From contig NZ_CP027657.1 in assembly GCF_003008615.1 (NCBI RefSeq), forward strand, positions 124,001 to 188,000: a DNA stretch of 64,000 nucleotides. The letters run 5' to 3'. The position numbers and the translations under genes were made by a program. Positions 1-9,666 of this stretch are shown one piece after another. The stretch's first letter is position 1, and every line of letters begins with the position of its first letter. This DNA comes from Pseudomonas mendocina. GTDB lineage: Bacteria; Pseudomonadota; Gammaproteobacteria; Pseudomonadales; Pseudomonadaceae. The notes beneath the pieces are model-generated. The model saw only the letters and a program-made list of their open reading frames with translations, searched no databases and had not been told where the DNA came from.

Positions 1-94
1 GCTGCGCCGCCTCGGCGTAACCGGCATCGACCTCGGTGCGAACCGAGGTGAACATCACCACGTAGTACGGCGGCTTGGGCGTCTTGGCGATCAC
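1..94 (-). CDS. Antibiotic biosynthesis monooxygenase-like (ABM fold) protein, partial
   Basis: Only the first 31 codons are in the window; the gene continues past base 1. The visible start reads V-I-A-K-T-P-K-P-P-Y-Y-V-V-M-F-T-S. This resembles the N-terminus of small ABM-domain proteins, ferredoxin-like dimers often annotated as monooxygenases or heme-degrading-like enzymes (recalled, not searched). The start is GTG at 94-92. It overlaps the TGA of the upstream GATase-like gene (GTGA) and has AGGAGG seven bases before it, so the two genes are translationally coupled. The real activity cannot be judged from this fragment. Confidence 0.6.
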   Translation of the reverse strand, partial: MIAKTPKPPYYVVMFTSVRTEVDAGYAEAAQ

Positions 95-828
95 GCCACT
101 GCCTCCTGCTGCGCTTCATGCACCGACTGCACCGCGCAGGCACCGACCAGGCCGGCGACCACCGGCGGCAGGCGCCCTTCCAACGCAGCACGCTCAGGCT
201 GGAACAGGGTGGCGATGAAGAACGGATGATCCTCCAGCTCGATGGCGCGCACGGCACCCGCCTCGTCATGCCCGGAAGCCTTCAGCGCCTGCGCCATCAG
301 CGGCTCGACGAAGGCATCGTCGAGGCCATAGCGGCACAGGTACTGCTCACTGATCTCGCGTACCCCGTACAGCTCGGCGATACGCGAGCCCGATACCAGG
401 TGCACACGCTCGCTGACATCCTGCAGGGCACAGGCCAGTGGCGCGATCAGTGGCATTGGCGCCTGGGGCGACAGCTCGGCATGTTCGGCATCCGTCCAAC
501 CCAGCTGATTGCGCGCGTACTCCAGCAGCGCGTGCTGGAAGCCACCACAGGTGCCGAGAAAGGGCACGCCCTGCTCACGGGCGAAGCGGATCGCCCGCAA
601 TGCACCTTCGGTAGCGTTGTAGGGGCTGCCCGGCACGCACCAGATGCCGTCGTAGTCCGCCAGGGCGGCGTCATCGACGATGCTGTCAGTCGCCAACCAG
701 TGCGGTTCGACCGCCACGCCCAGAACCTCGCTGGCCAGGCGCAGCGCCTCGGGAATGGCCCGGTGGGCGGTAATCGCCGGGTTGTAATCCCCGACAAGGG
801 CAATCTTCACTCGACACTTGCTGTACAT
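91..828 (-). CDS. CTP-synthase C-terminal-like class I glutamine amidotransferase domain protein
   Basis: A 245-residue stand-alone glutamine amidotransferase (GATase) fold resembling the C-terminal half of CTP synthase, without the synthetase half. The nucleophile elbow G-T-C-G-G-F-Q-H places Cys at about residue 94. The usual second motif F-H-P-E reads F-Q-P-E (residues 209-212), so the catalytic His is replaced by Gln while Glu212 stays. Glutaminase activity by the normal triad is therefore doubtful. A family called CTP synthase C-terminal region-related (seleno)protein exists and fits; here the residue is ordinary Cys. The ATG at 828 has GGAG five bases upstream. The gene is divergent from a LysR gene and coupled to the partial ABM-like gene. 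Function unknown. Confidence 0.8.
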   Translation of the reverse strand: MYSKCRVKIALVGDYNPAITAHRAIPEALRLASEVLGVAVEPHWLATDSIVDDAALADYDGIWCVPGSPYNATEGALRAIRFAREQGVPFLGTCGGFQHALLEYARNQLGWTDAEHAELSPQAPMPLIAPLACALQDVSERVHLVSGSRIAELYGVREISEQYLCRYGLDDAFVEPLMAQALKASGHDEAGAVRAIELEDHPFFIATLFQPERAALEGRLPPVVAGLVGACAVQSVHEAQQEAVA

Positions 829-922
829 GCGCGCTCCCCCTCTTGCTTGGCGGTCTGTACACCACTATAAGATGGCGCTCGCGCAATAATAATTGGCGAA
901 CAGACAATCAGAGATTGCACAA

Positions 923-1786
923 ATGCAATATCAGATCGACCACACCGACCTCACCCTGGTACTTGCACTGGTACGCGGGCGCTCCCTGGCCCGTGCGGCC
1001 GAGTTGCTGCAGGTCGACGTTTCCACGGTGTTCCGCTCCATCCGCCGACTGGAAGCCGCCCTGGGCGTGGCGCTGTTCGAAAAGAGCCGGCGCGGCTACG
1101 AGCCGACCGACACCGCCAAGGCCCTCGCCGAGCAGGCGGAACAGGCCGAGCAGGCACTGGATGCCGCGCGCGTGGCACTGGAACAGGGCAAACAGGTGGT
1201 CAGCGGCACGGTGCGCCTGACCTGTACCGACGCCGTACTCAGCAGCCTGCTGCTGCCGGCGCTGGCGCGCTTCATGCCGAACTACCCGGCACTGGCGCTG
1301 GAACTGGTCACCTCCAATGACTTCGCCAACCTCAGCCGACGCGATGCCGACGTCGCCCTGCGCCTGACCAGACAGCCGCCGGAACACCTGGTCGGCCGAC
1401 GACTCGGCTCGGTGTCCTATGTCGTCTGTGCACGAAATGACGGACAGGATCGCAGCGACCTGAGCCGCCAACCGTGGATCGCACCGGACGAATCGATGCC
1501 CGACCACGCCACGGTGCTGTGGCGCATGCATGAACTCCCCGGAGTGACGCCCGCCTATCGCTGCAGCAGCATGCATGCCGTGGCGCAACTGGCCCGCACA
1601 GGGCTGGGCGTGGCGGCATTGCCGGATTTCATCCTGCGCAGCCAGCCGGAATTGCAGGCACTGACACCTGCCCTGCCCGGTTGCGATACCGAACTCTGGC
1701 TTCTCACCCGCCCGGACTGCCGCGCCCTGCGCTCGGTACAGAGCCTGTTCGACGAACTGGGCGAAGCGTTGATCGACATGGCCTGA
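923..1786 (+). CDS. LysR-family transcriptional regulator
   Basis: A 287-residue LysR protein. The N-terminal winged helix-turn-helix spans about residues 5-65 (S-L-A-R-A-A-E-L-L-Q-V-D-V-S-T-V-F-R-S-I-R-R-L-E-A-A-L-G) and is followed by a periplasmic-binding-protein-like effector domain. I chose the ATG at 923. An in-frame TTG at 893 would only add ten residues ahead of the usual LysR start. It is divergent from the GATase-like gene about 95 bp away, so that gene and the ABM-like gene are the most likely targets. The effector is unknown. Confidence 0.85.
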   Translation: MQYQIDHTDLTLVLALVRGRSLARAAELLQVDVSTVFRSIRRLEAALGVALFEKSRRGYEPTDTAKALAEQAEQAEQALDAARVALEQGKQVVSGTVRLTCTDAVLSSLLLPALARFMPNYPALALELVTSNDFANLSRRDADVALRLTRQPPEHLVGRRLGSVSYVVCARNDGQDRSDLSRQPWIAPDESMPDHATVLWRMHELPGVTPAYRCSSMHAVAQLARTGLGVAALPDFILRSQPELQALTPALPGCDTELWLLTRPDCRALRSVQSLFDELGEALIDMA

Positions 1787-1800
1787 CGCTTATCATCGAC

Positions 1801-1823
1801 GCGGTGCGCACGGCGCCCCCTAC
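1801..1823. repeat. REP-like element, degenerate
   Basis: GCGGTGCGCACGGCGCCCCC with TAC, one mismatch from the GGTGCGCANGGCGCACC family, between the LysR and ABC exporter genes. Confidence 0.45.
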
Positions 1824-1859
1824 AAACTCCAGCTCATAGAGTGCGCACTAACAGAAGCG

Positions 1860-3641
1860 TCAACCCTGCTGCAAATGCCCGTACAGCTTGGCGTACAACC
1901 CGCCTTCGGCGATCAACTGCTGATGACCGCCATCCTCGGCGACGCTACCGCCGTCGAACACCAGGACGCGATCGGCCTGTTTCACCGCAGACAGGCGGTG
2001 GGCGATGATCAATGTGGTGCGGCCATTGAGGAACTGCGCCAGCGCCTCGTGCAACGCATACTCGGTGGCGGCGTCCAGCGCTGAAGTGGCTTCGTCGAGG
2101 ATCACCACCTTGGGTTCGGCCAGCACCATGCGGGCAATTGCCAGACGCTGACGTTGGCCACCGGACAGGCGCACGCCGCTGCGGCCAACCACGCTATCGA
2201 GCCCCTGCGGCAGTTGCTCGATGGTATCGGCCAGTTGCGCGATACGCAGCGCCTGCCAACAGGCTTCATCGCTACGCTCACGGCCCATGGTCAGGTTGGC
2301 GCGCACCGTATCGTTGAACAGCGCCGGATGCTGCAGCACCACCGCCACGTTGTCGCGCACGCAGTCCAGGCCGATCTCCTCCTGGCTGCTGCCGCCGAAG
2401 CGGATGCTGCCGGCCTGCGGCGTGTAGAGGCCGAGCAACAGCTGCACCAGCGTGCTCTTGCCGCCACCGGACGCACCGACGATAGCCACCTTCTCTCCTG
2501 GTGCGATGGACAGGTTCAGGCCATTGAGCACCGGCTCCTCGCCGTAACCGAAGGTCAGCCCATGCACCTCGATGCCGACGGTTTCACGCCCCTTGAACGG
2601 ATTCACCTGGCCGGGATACTGCGGTTCGTCCTTGCGCGCCAGCAGCTCGTTGATTCGCGTCAGCGCACCGCCAGCGGCGTAGAAGGCGTATTGCAGGCTG
2701 AGCAGTTGTTCCACCGGCCCGATCATGAACCACAGGTAGCTGAATACCGCGAGCATCTGGCCGATGGACAGGTCGGAAAACAGCACGGTGAGCATCGCCG
2801 CAGCGCGAAACACGTCAATACCAAACTGGAACAACAGGCCGCTGGCGCGATTAGAGGCATCACTCTTCCACTGCGAGGCCACGGCGTAGTCACGCACCTC
2901 ACGGGCGCGACCGCCAAGGCGGCCGAGAAAGAAGCCCTGGCGATTGCCGGCGCGTACTTCCTGAATAGCCTCGAGGGTTTCGGTCAGCGCCTGGGTGAAC
3001 CGTGCGGTGCTGTCGTTTTCCAGTTTCTTCAGATGTTTGACGCGTTTGCCCAACTGTACCGTGGCGTAGATCACCAGCGGATTGAACAGCAGGATCAACA
3101 GCGCCAGCTGCCAGTGCATCCAGATCAGAATCGCCGAGGTGCCGACCAATGTCAGCACCGCCACCAGAAAGCGGCTCAACGTCTCACCAACGAATTTGTC
3201 CAGCGTATCCAGGTCGGTGACCAGGTGCGTGGTCACGGTGCCGCCACCGAGGCTCTCGTACTCGCCAAGGGAGATACGCTTGAGGCGCTCGATCAGGCGC
3301 ATGCGGATGCGGTAGACGATGTCCTTGGACAACCGGGCGAACAGCCGCGCCTGTAGCACGTTGAATATCAGCGCCGCCCCACGCAGTACCAGGGTCAGCA
3401 CCAGCATCAAACCGATATAGCCGGCGGCCGTTTCCCAATTGGCCGGCAGGAAGTTGTCCATCACCTTGAGCGCGGCATCGCCATCGCCCAACAGCACTTC
3501 GTCGACCAGCAACGGCAACAGCAAGGGGATCGGCACGCTGCACAGCGTTGCCAGCACGGCGACCAGATTGGCAAGGATCAGCGCTTTCCTGTGATGCAGG
3601 GCCAGGCGACGGACTTCAGCCCAGCTCAACCGATCAGGCAT
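1860..3641 (-). CDS. ABC exporter half-transporter (fused membrane and ATPase domains)
   Basis: A 593-residue MsbA/LmrA-type half-transporter, expected to dimerise in the inner membrane and export a lipid, drug or peptide. An N-terminal six-helix domain (about residues 25-320) precedes the ATPase: Walker A G-A-S-G-G-G-K-S-T near 387, signature L-S-G-G-Q near 490, Walker B V-I-L-D-E-A-T-S-A-L-D near 510 and the H-loop I-A-H-R-L near 543. All ATPase motifs are intact. The ATG at 3641 overlaps the end of the DsbA-like gene by 8 bp; an upstream GTG (3650) is possible but has no Shine-Dalgarno at proper distance. Substrate not predictable. Confidence 0.88.
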   Translation of the reverse strand: MPDRLSWAEVRRLALHHRKALILANLVAVLATLCSVPIPLLLPLLVDEVLLGDGDAALKVMDNFLPANWETAAGYIGLMLVLTLVLRGAALIFNVLQARLFARLSKDIVYRIRMRLIERLKRISLGEYESLGGGTVTTHLVTDLDTLDKFVGETLSRFLVAVLTLVGTSAILIWMHWQLALLILLFNPLVIYATVQLGKRVKHLKKLENDSTARFTQALTETLEAIQEVRAGNRQGFFLGRLGGRAREVRDYAVASQWKSDASNRASGLLFQFGIDVFRAAAMLTVLFSDLSIGQMLAVFSYLWFMIGPVEQLLSLQYAFYAAGGALTRINELLARKDEPQYPGQVNPFKGRETVGIEVHGLTFGYGEEPVLNGLNLSIAPGEKVAIVGASGGGKSTLVQLLLGLYTPQAGSIRFGGSSQEEIGLDCVRDNVAVVLQHPALFNDTVRANLTMGRERSDEACWQALRIAQLADTIEQLPQGLDSVVGRSGVRLSGGQRQRLAIARMVLAEPKVVILDEATSALDAATEYALHEALAQFLNGRTTLIIAHRLSAVKQADRVLVFDGGSVAEDGGHQQLIAEGGLYAKLYGHLQQG

Positions 3642-4266
3642 GAGCCGCACGCTCCAGCCAACGGCCCAGCAGCGGCGCCAACGCGTCCAAAGGCTGATAG
3701 CCGTTGGTCAGAAGAGCCAGTTGGCCGTCACGCTCGGCCAGCAGCGTGGGGAAGCCGGCAATACCCAGATCCTGCACCCAGCTGAAATCGGCGGCCGTGG
3801 CCTCATGCATGGCCTGACTGTCGAAGGCCTCGGCGAACTCGATGCGCGGGATGCCCGCCTGCTCGGCCAGTTGCACCAGCACACTGGCCTGGGTGACGTC
3901 GACACCTTCGGTATAGAACGCCTGCTGAATGCCCTTGAGCAGCGCCCAGGTGCTGGCGACATCGAGATGGCGTGCGGTGACCAGCGCGCGACAAGCCGGC
4001 TCGGTGTCGTACACCAATCCTTCTGGCAGCCCACGCTGGAAATCGAACAATTGCCCGGTGCTGGCATTGACCGCCTGCCAGTAGCCCAGGTACTTCACCC
4101 GCGCCGCTGCATCGACGGCCACCTGGTCACGGCGCAAGCCGCCGACCACGACCTGTAACGGCACGCCTGCCGCAGCAGCCTGCTCGGCGAGCGCCTCGAC
4201 GACCGGGGCAAAGCCCCAGCACCACGAGCACATCGGATCCATCACGTAGAGCAGGCGGCTTGCCAT
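3634..4266 (-). CDS. DsbA-family thioredoxin-fold protein
   Basis: A 210-residue protein of the DsbA / FrnE-like oxidoreductase family. The redox motif C-S-W-C is at residues 13-16, right after the first beta strand (R-L-L-Y-V-M-D-P-M), and a helical insertion occupies the middle. There is no signal peptide, so it is probably a cytoplasmic dithiol oxidoreductase or glutathione-transferase-like enzyme, unlike periplasmic DsbA. It sits 2 bp after trhO and overlaps the ABC exporter gene, forming a trhO-dsbA-like-ABC transcription unit. The cis-Pro region could not be assigned with certainty. Confidence 0.82.
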   Translation of the reverse strand: MASRLLYVMDPMCSWCWGFAPVVEALAEQAAAAGVPLQVVVGGLRRDQVAVDAAARVKYLGYWQAVNASTGQLFDFQRGLPEGLVYDTEPACRALVTARHLDVASTWALLKGIQQAFYTEGVDVTQASVLVQLAEQAGIPRIEFAEAFDSQAMHEATAADFSWVQDLGIAGFPTLLAERDGQLALLTNGYQPLDALAPLLGRWLERAAHA

Positions 4267-4268
4267 GA

Positions 4269-5207
4269 TCAGGCCTCGTTCAGTTGGCGGGGGTTACGGC
4301 CGATGGGGTGCGGCTGGTTGCGCGCACGCGCCAGCTCGATCTGCTTCTGCCGCTCGCGAGCGCCTTCACGGGTTTTCTCCGAGAGCGAATTCCAGCAGTG
4401 TGGGCAACTGACGCCGGGGCTGTAGAACTCGGACTGGCGATCCTCGACGGAAATCGGCGTGCGGCAGGCGTGGCACTGGTCGTACTCGCCCTCGGACAGA
4501 TCATGACGCACGGTGACGCGGTTATCGAAGACGAAGCAGTCGCCCTGCCACTTGGTCTGTTCCTGCGGCACTTCCTCGAGGTATTTGAGGATGCCGCCCT
4601 TGAGGTGATAGACCTCTTCGAACCCTTCGCCGAGCATGTAGCTGGAGGCTTTCTCGCAGCGAATGCCACCGGTGCAGAACATCGCCACCTTCTTGTGCTT
4701 GCTCGGGTCGAAGTGCTGGCGAACGTACTCGGGGAACTCGCGGAACGACTTGGTCTTGGGATCGATGGCGCCCTCGAAGGTGCCAATGGCCACTTCGTAG
4801 TCGTTACGGGTATCGATCAGCAGCACTTCCGGGTCGCTGATCAGGGCGTTCCAGTCCTGCGGCTCGACATAGGTGCCGACGCGCTGGTTGGGGTCGACGC
4901 CCGGTACGCCGAGGGTGACGATTTCCTTCTTCAGCTTGACCTTGGTGCGATAGAACGGCTGTTCATCGCAATAGGATTCCTTGTGATCGATGTCGGCCAG
5001 GCGCGCGTCCAGACGGAACCAGGCGAGCAGCGCATCGATGCCGGCTCGGCTAGCGGAAACGGTGCCGTTGATGCCTTCCTCGGCGAGCAGCAGGGTGCCC
5101 TTGATGTCGTTGTCGATCAGGGTTTGCAGCAGGGGTTCGCGCAGCGCTTGGTAATCCGGCAGGGAGACGAATTTGTACAGCGCCGCGACGACGATCTTGT
5201 CGGTCAT
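4269..5207 (-). CDS. trhO: tRNA uridine(34) hydroxylase TrhO (YceA family rhodanese)
   Basis: 312 residues, the normal family length. TrhO hydroxylates U34 of certain tRNAs to 5-hydroxyuridine in an oxygen-dependent, prephenate-independent route. The N-terminal ferredoxin-like domain (about 1-95) contains [12 protein letters not shown], and the rhodanese domain (about 120-220) holds the active-site loop C-T-G-G-I-R-C with its Cys near residue 178. A Cys-rich tail follows (C-H-A-C, C-P-H-C), typical of the longer members. The ATG at 5207 is the first start of the conserved [13 protein letters not shown]. It is the first gene of a three-gene unit. Confidence 0.93.
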   Translation of the reverse strand: MTDKIVVAALYKFVSLPDYQALREPLLQTLIDNDIKGTLLLAEEGINGTVSASRAGIDALLAWFRLDARLADIDHKESYCDEQPFYRTKVKLKKEIVTLGVPGVDPNQRVGTYVEPQDWNALISDPEVLLIDTRNDYEVAIGTFEGAIDPKTKSFREFPEYVRQHFDPSKHKKVAMFCTGGIRCEKASSYMLGEGFEEVYHLKGGILKYLEEVPQEQTKWQGDCFVFDNRVTVRHDLSEGEYDQCHACRTPISVEDRQSEFYSPGVSCPHCWNSLSEKTREGARERQKQIELARARNQPHPIGRNPRQLNEA

Positions 5208-5306
5208 GAACAGTTCTCTCAGTAGTCACCCACGTAAAGGGCGGACTGCGGTGCGATCTCGTGCACCGACCCGGCAAGGCGGCGAAGGCGCAGATCGCGA
5301 TTCAAA

Positions 5307-5331
5307 CGAAAACGCCGGCGTGGGCCGGCGC
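5307..5331 (-). terminator. Rho-independent terminator downstream of bolA
   Basis: Inverted repeat GCCGGC / GCCGGC with a four-base loop. Read on the minus strand it is followed by GTTTT. It lies 60 bp beyond the bolA stop. Confidence 0.6.
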
Positions 5332-5391
5332 GGGGTGATTCTACAGCAGGGACGATGGCCTGGCACCCTTGCGGGCGCCCGGCAGGCGAAC

Positions 5392-5697
5392 TCAGTGGTC
5401 GTGCTTGCTGCCGCCATGGCAGGTCGGCGAATCCGGTGCCACGCCCTGCGCCGCCCACTCCTCCGGGGTGTAGGTATGCAGCGCCAGGGCATGGATCTGC
5501 CCCATCAGCTCGCCAACCGTGGCGTAGACCTTCTGGTGCCGCTTGACCGCATTCAGGCCCGCGAACGCCGGGCTGACGATCACCGCCTTGTAGTGCGTTT
5601 CCAGGCCGCGGCTGTGCATGTGGCTCTCATCCAGCACGTCGAGGTGCTCGGGCTGCAGATCGGTCAGGGCCGCGGTGAGAAGGTCTTGCTTGGACAT
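5392..5697 (-). CDS. bolA: BolA-family protein
   Basis: 101 residues. BolA proteins pair with monothiol glutaredoxins to carry Fe-S clusters and also influence cell shape and stress gene expression. The core shows H-S-R-G-L-E-T-H-Y-K-A-V-I-V-S and the R-H-Q-K-V-Y segment with its conserved His; the tail is His-rich (C-H-G-G-S-K-H-D-H). The ATG at 5697 is preferred because GGAG lies six bases upstream. ATGs at 5700 and 5709 are alternatives, and the last one overlaps the DUF2059 stop (TGATG). It is co-transcribed with the DUF2059 gene. Confidence 0.9.
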   Translation of the reverse strand: MSKQDLLTAALTDLQPEHLDVLDESHMHSRGLETHYKAVIVSPAFAGLNAVKRHQKVYATVGELMGQIHALALHTYTPEEWAAQGVAPDSPTCHGGSKHDH

Positions 5698-5708
5698 CAT
5701 GGGCTCCA

Positions 5709-6203
5709 TCAGGGTTGTTTGACGCCGATCTCGTTGCTCATATCGGCCAGCAGCTTGTTCACTTCCGGCACCGCGGCTTCCAGCTTGCTCTGGGTGATCT
5801 GCGCCGACTGTGCGGTGAGGGTCGGCATCTTCTGCAGCACCTTCTGCCCCAGCGGCGACTCATAGAAGGCGATCAGATCCTTGAGTTCCTGCTCGTTGAA
5901 GTTGGTGGTGTACAGTTTGACCATGTCCGGCTTGAGTTTGTCCCAGCCCACCGCCTTGTCCAATGCCGTATTGGCCTTGGCCTGGTAGCTCTCCAGCACG
6001 GCTTTCTTGCCCTCTGGCGCCTGGGCGAAACGCTGGGCGAACATCTGCTGCACCTGGGCATAGACCGGCACGGTCAGCTTGTCGGCATGGGCCAGCTTGA
6101 GGAAGCGCTCGGCATCGGCGGCGTGGCTGGCAGCATCGGCCATGGCCAGGGATGCCGAAGCGCTAAGCAGAACGGCGGTGCACAGTTGGGAGAAACGGAG
6201 CAT
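5709..6203 (-). CDS. DUF2059 periplasmic protein
   Basis: 164 residues. The signal peptide runs to about residue 22 (L-S-A-S-A-S-L-A-M-A-D-A). The mature part is helical and carries the DUF2059 pattern Y-T-T-N-F-N-E-Q-E-L-K-D-L-I-A-F-Y-E-S-P-L-G-Q-K. Its role is unknown and it is presumably periplasmic. Its stop codon and the possible first bolA ATG overlap by one base, so the two genes are one transcript. In recalled Pseudomonas gene orders the pair also occurs next to fumC. Confidence 0.85.
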   Translation of the reverse strand: MLRFSQLCTAVLLSASASLAMADAASHAADAERFLKLAHADKLTVPVYAQVQQMFAQRFAQAPEGKKAVLESYQAKANTALDKAVGWDKLKPDMVKLYTTNFNEQELKDLIAFYESPLGQKVLQKMPTLTAQSAQITQSKLEAAVPEVNKLLADMSNEIGVKQP

Positions 6204-6482
6204 GGAGAGGCTTCCACTGGTGATGAATGAGTCTGAGTAGACTGCGGTGGCCGCATTTTGTGCCCTGAGCCGAATTCCCTCAAGCGCTCCAGCGAGTTGT
6301 GCACTGGCTCACAACGCGCATGTCCACTGGCGCACCCGCTGGTCAGTTGCCAAATTGCCAGTACTTGCCCATGCTAGCGCGCGCTCGGCATGCTTTGCGC
6401 CATCCACCAGTAGATAGATGGCGTGCGCACTCCCCGCCTCGGCAATTGATCGCCAGCCTGCGCACACACATGGACGTGCTCG

Positions 6483-7496
6483 ATGACCAGTATCGCCACC
6501 GCCTATACCGCTCTTCCGCCACAGCCGCTTTGCGACAGCAAAGGCCGGTTGCTGGACGACGCTGTCGGCTGGTCGAGCCGCCCGCAAGTGGACTGCACCC
6601 TGCATGGCCATGCAGGGCGCCGCAAACGCTGGAACCACTGGTGCATCACCACGCCGCAATGGATGCTCTCCCTGACCCTCGCCGACCTCGATTACCTGGG
6701 CTACGGCGCTGCCTATTTCCTCGACCTGGAAAACGGCCAGGCCGTGGCGCACACCCAGTTCCGCCCCTTCGCCCTGGGCTGCCAGCTGCCGGATCTGCCG
6801 CTGGAAAGCCACGCCTTCAGCCATTCACGCCTGCAGCTACGCATCGACGAGCACCCAGGCCGACTGCGCCTGACCGCGACAGCGCCTGATATAGGCGGCC
6901 AGCCACTGCAGGTGGCCCTGGACATCCAGCGCCCCGCTCACCTGCAATCGGTCAATCTGGTCGCACCGCTGCAGGGCGGCGGCTTCCACGCCACCAGCCG
7001 ACAACTCGGCCTGCCGGCAGCCGGTAGCGTGCAACTGGGACGCAAGCAATACCGCTGCACACCCGGACAAAGCTTCGCTGCACTGGATTTCGGCCGTGGC
7101 GTCTGGCCACTGAACAGCTACTGGCAACGCGCGGCCTTTGCCGCAGCCGGCGGCATCGCCGGCAACTTCGGCTCGGGCTGGCTGGAACACAGCGGCCTGT
7201 CGGAAGACGCCTTGTGGTTCGGCGGTGAAGTGCAACTGCTGGACAGCCCCATGCAGATCGAACGCAGCTCGCAGGCGCCTCTGGCGCCGTGGCGCCTGGA
7301 CAGCGCAGACGACAGCGCTTCACTGCTCTTCACCCCGCGTCAGTTGCATCGCGCCTGCCCCAAACTCGGCCCCTTCCATGCCAATACCGTGCAGTGGTTC
7401 GGCCACTACACCGGCGTGCTGCGCGGCCCCAAGGGCGAACGCGTGCCGGTCGATGGGGCGCTGGGCTGGCTCGGCGAGACGCACGCACGCTGGTAA
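6483..7496 (+). CDS. DUF2804 family protein
   Basis: 337 residues, cytoplasmic by appearance (no signal peptide or membrane segment). It is rich in Trp and aromatic residues with repeated beta-type segments (G-Y-G-A-A-Y-F-L-D-L-E-N-G, L-D-F-G-R-G-V-W-P, N-T-V-Q-W-F-G-H-Y-T-G-V-L). These match the DUF2804 family, which has no assigned function; the fold resembles lipocalin-like or carotenoid-hydratase-like barrels only by impression. The ATG at 6483 gives the conserved N-terminus, although no strong Shine-Dalgarno is visible. It lies 87 bp upstream of fumC on the same strand. Confidence 0.8.
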   Translation: MTSIATAYTALPPQPLCDSKGRLLDDAVGWSSRPQVDCTLHGHAGRRKRWNHWCITTPQWMLSLTLADLDYLGYGAAYFLDLENGQAVAHTQFRPFALGCQLPDLPLESHAFSHSRLQLRIDEHPGRLRLTATAPDIGGQPLQVALDIQRPAHLQSVNLVAPLQGGGFHATSRQLGLPAAGSVQLGRKQYRCTPGQSFAALDFGRGVWPLNSYWQRAAFAAAGGIAGNFGSGWLEHSGLSEDALWFGGEVQLLDSPMQIERSSQAPLAPWRLDSADDSASLLFTPRQLHRACPKLGPFHANTVQWFGHYTGVLRGPKGERVPVDGALGWLGETHARW

Positions 7497-7583
7497 TAGG
7501 GCCAATAGACAATCCGTGGAACCAGTCTCCAGCGAGGCAGCCTAAACTGCCAAGCACCCTCGCCCCACCTTCCGGAGAACCCC

Positions 7584-8970
<1,387 letters not shown>

Positions 8971-8978
<8 letters not shown>

Positions 8979-9588
8979 AGGCAAGAGCGGTGCGACCCCG
9001 CTGGAAGGCGATGGCAAGCGAATTCTGCTGGTTCTCGGCACGCCGAAGAAGGACAGCCTCTGCCACGCTCTGGCCGAGGCCTACAGTCATGGCGCGCGTG
9101 GCAAAGGCCACGTGGTACGCCAGATCAAACTGGGCGAAATGCAGTTCGACCCGGTATTGCGCGACGGTTACGAGCAGAGTCAGAACCTGGAACCGGATCT
9201 GCTCGAAGCCCAGCGTCTGATCCACTGGGCCGAGCACCTGGTGTTCGTCTATCCGGTCTGGTGGGGCGGCGTGCCGGCGCTGCTCAAGGGCTTTTTCGAC
9301 CGGGTATTCCTGCCAGGCTTCGCCTTCAAGTACCGCAACCGCTCGCAGCTGTGGGACAAACTGCTCAGCGGCCGCAGCGCCGACCTGCTGGTAACCATGG
9401 ACACCCCACCCTGGTATTTCCGCTGGATCTACGGCGCCCCAGCGCACCGGCAGATGGTGCGAACCATCCTCGGCTTCTGCGGCATCAAGACCCGCCGCCT
9501 GAGCGAATTCGCCCCGGTACGCCCATCCAGCGAACAGCAACGCCAGAACTGGCTGCGCAAGGCCGAAGCCCTGGGAGCCAAGGCCTAG
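8971..9588 (+). CDS. NAD(P)H-dependent flavodoxin-fold oxidoreductase (quinone reductase-like)
   Basis: 205 residues of the NQO1/WrbA-like FMN or FAD flavodoxin fold. The first strand and phosphate loop read [16 protein letters not shown], and the flavin-loop segment is [22 protein letters not shown], diagnostic of the family (two-electron quinone or azo reduction). The ATG at 8971 overlaps the fumC stop by 8 bp and has GGAG nine bases upstream, so translation is coupled to fumC. Confidence 0.85.
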
Positions 9589-9591
9589 TTT

Positions 9592-9653
9592 GTAGTGGCC
9601 ACGGGAGGGGCTTCGGTTGCGACAAAGACTCGTCGCTGAAGCGCCTCCTACAG
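9592..9653. repeat. REP-like palindromic repeat
   Basis: Imperfect inverted repeat between the oxidoreductase and DMT genes: TAGTGGCCACGGGAGGGGC at the left and GCGCCTCCTACA at the right, with GCTTCGG / GCTGAAG inside. It resembles the TGTAGGAG-type REP sequences common in Pseudomonas. Confidence 0.5.
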
Positions 9654-9666
9654 AGCACGCCACGAC

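Noticed and set aside
91..828. Possible selenocysteine in the GATase-like protein
   Set aside because: The active-site codon is an ordinary Cys codon and no in-frame UGA interrupts the gene.
2154..3356. 400-codon open frame opposite the ABC exporter
   Set aside because: Shadow frame, Gln/His-rich, no family pattern.
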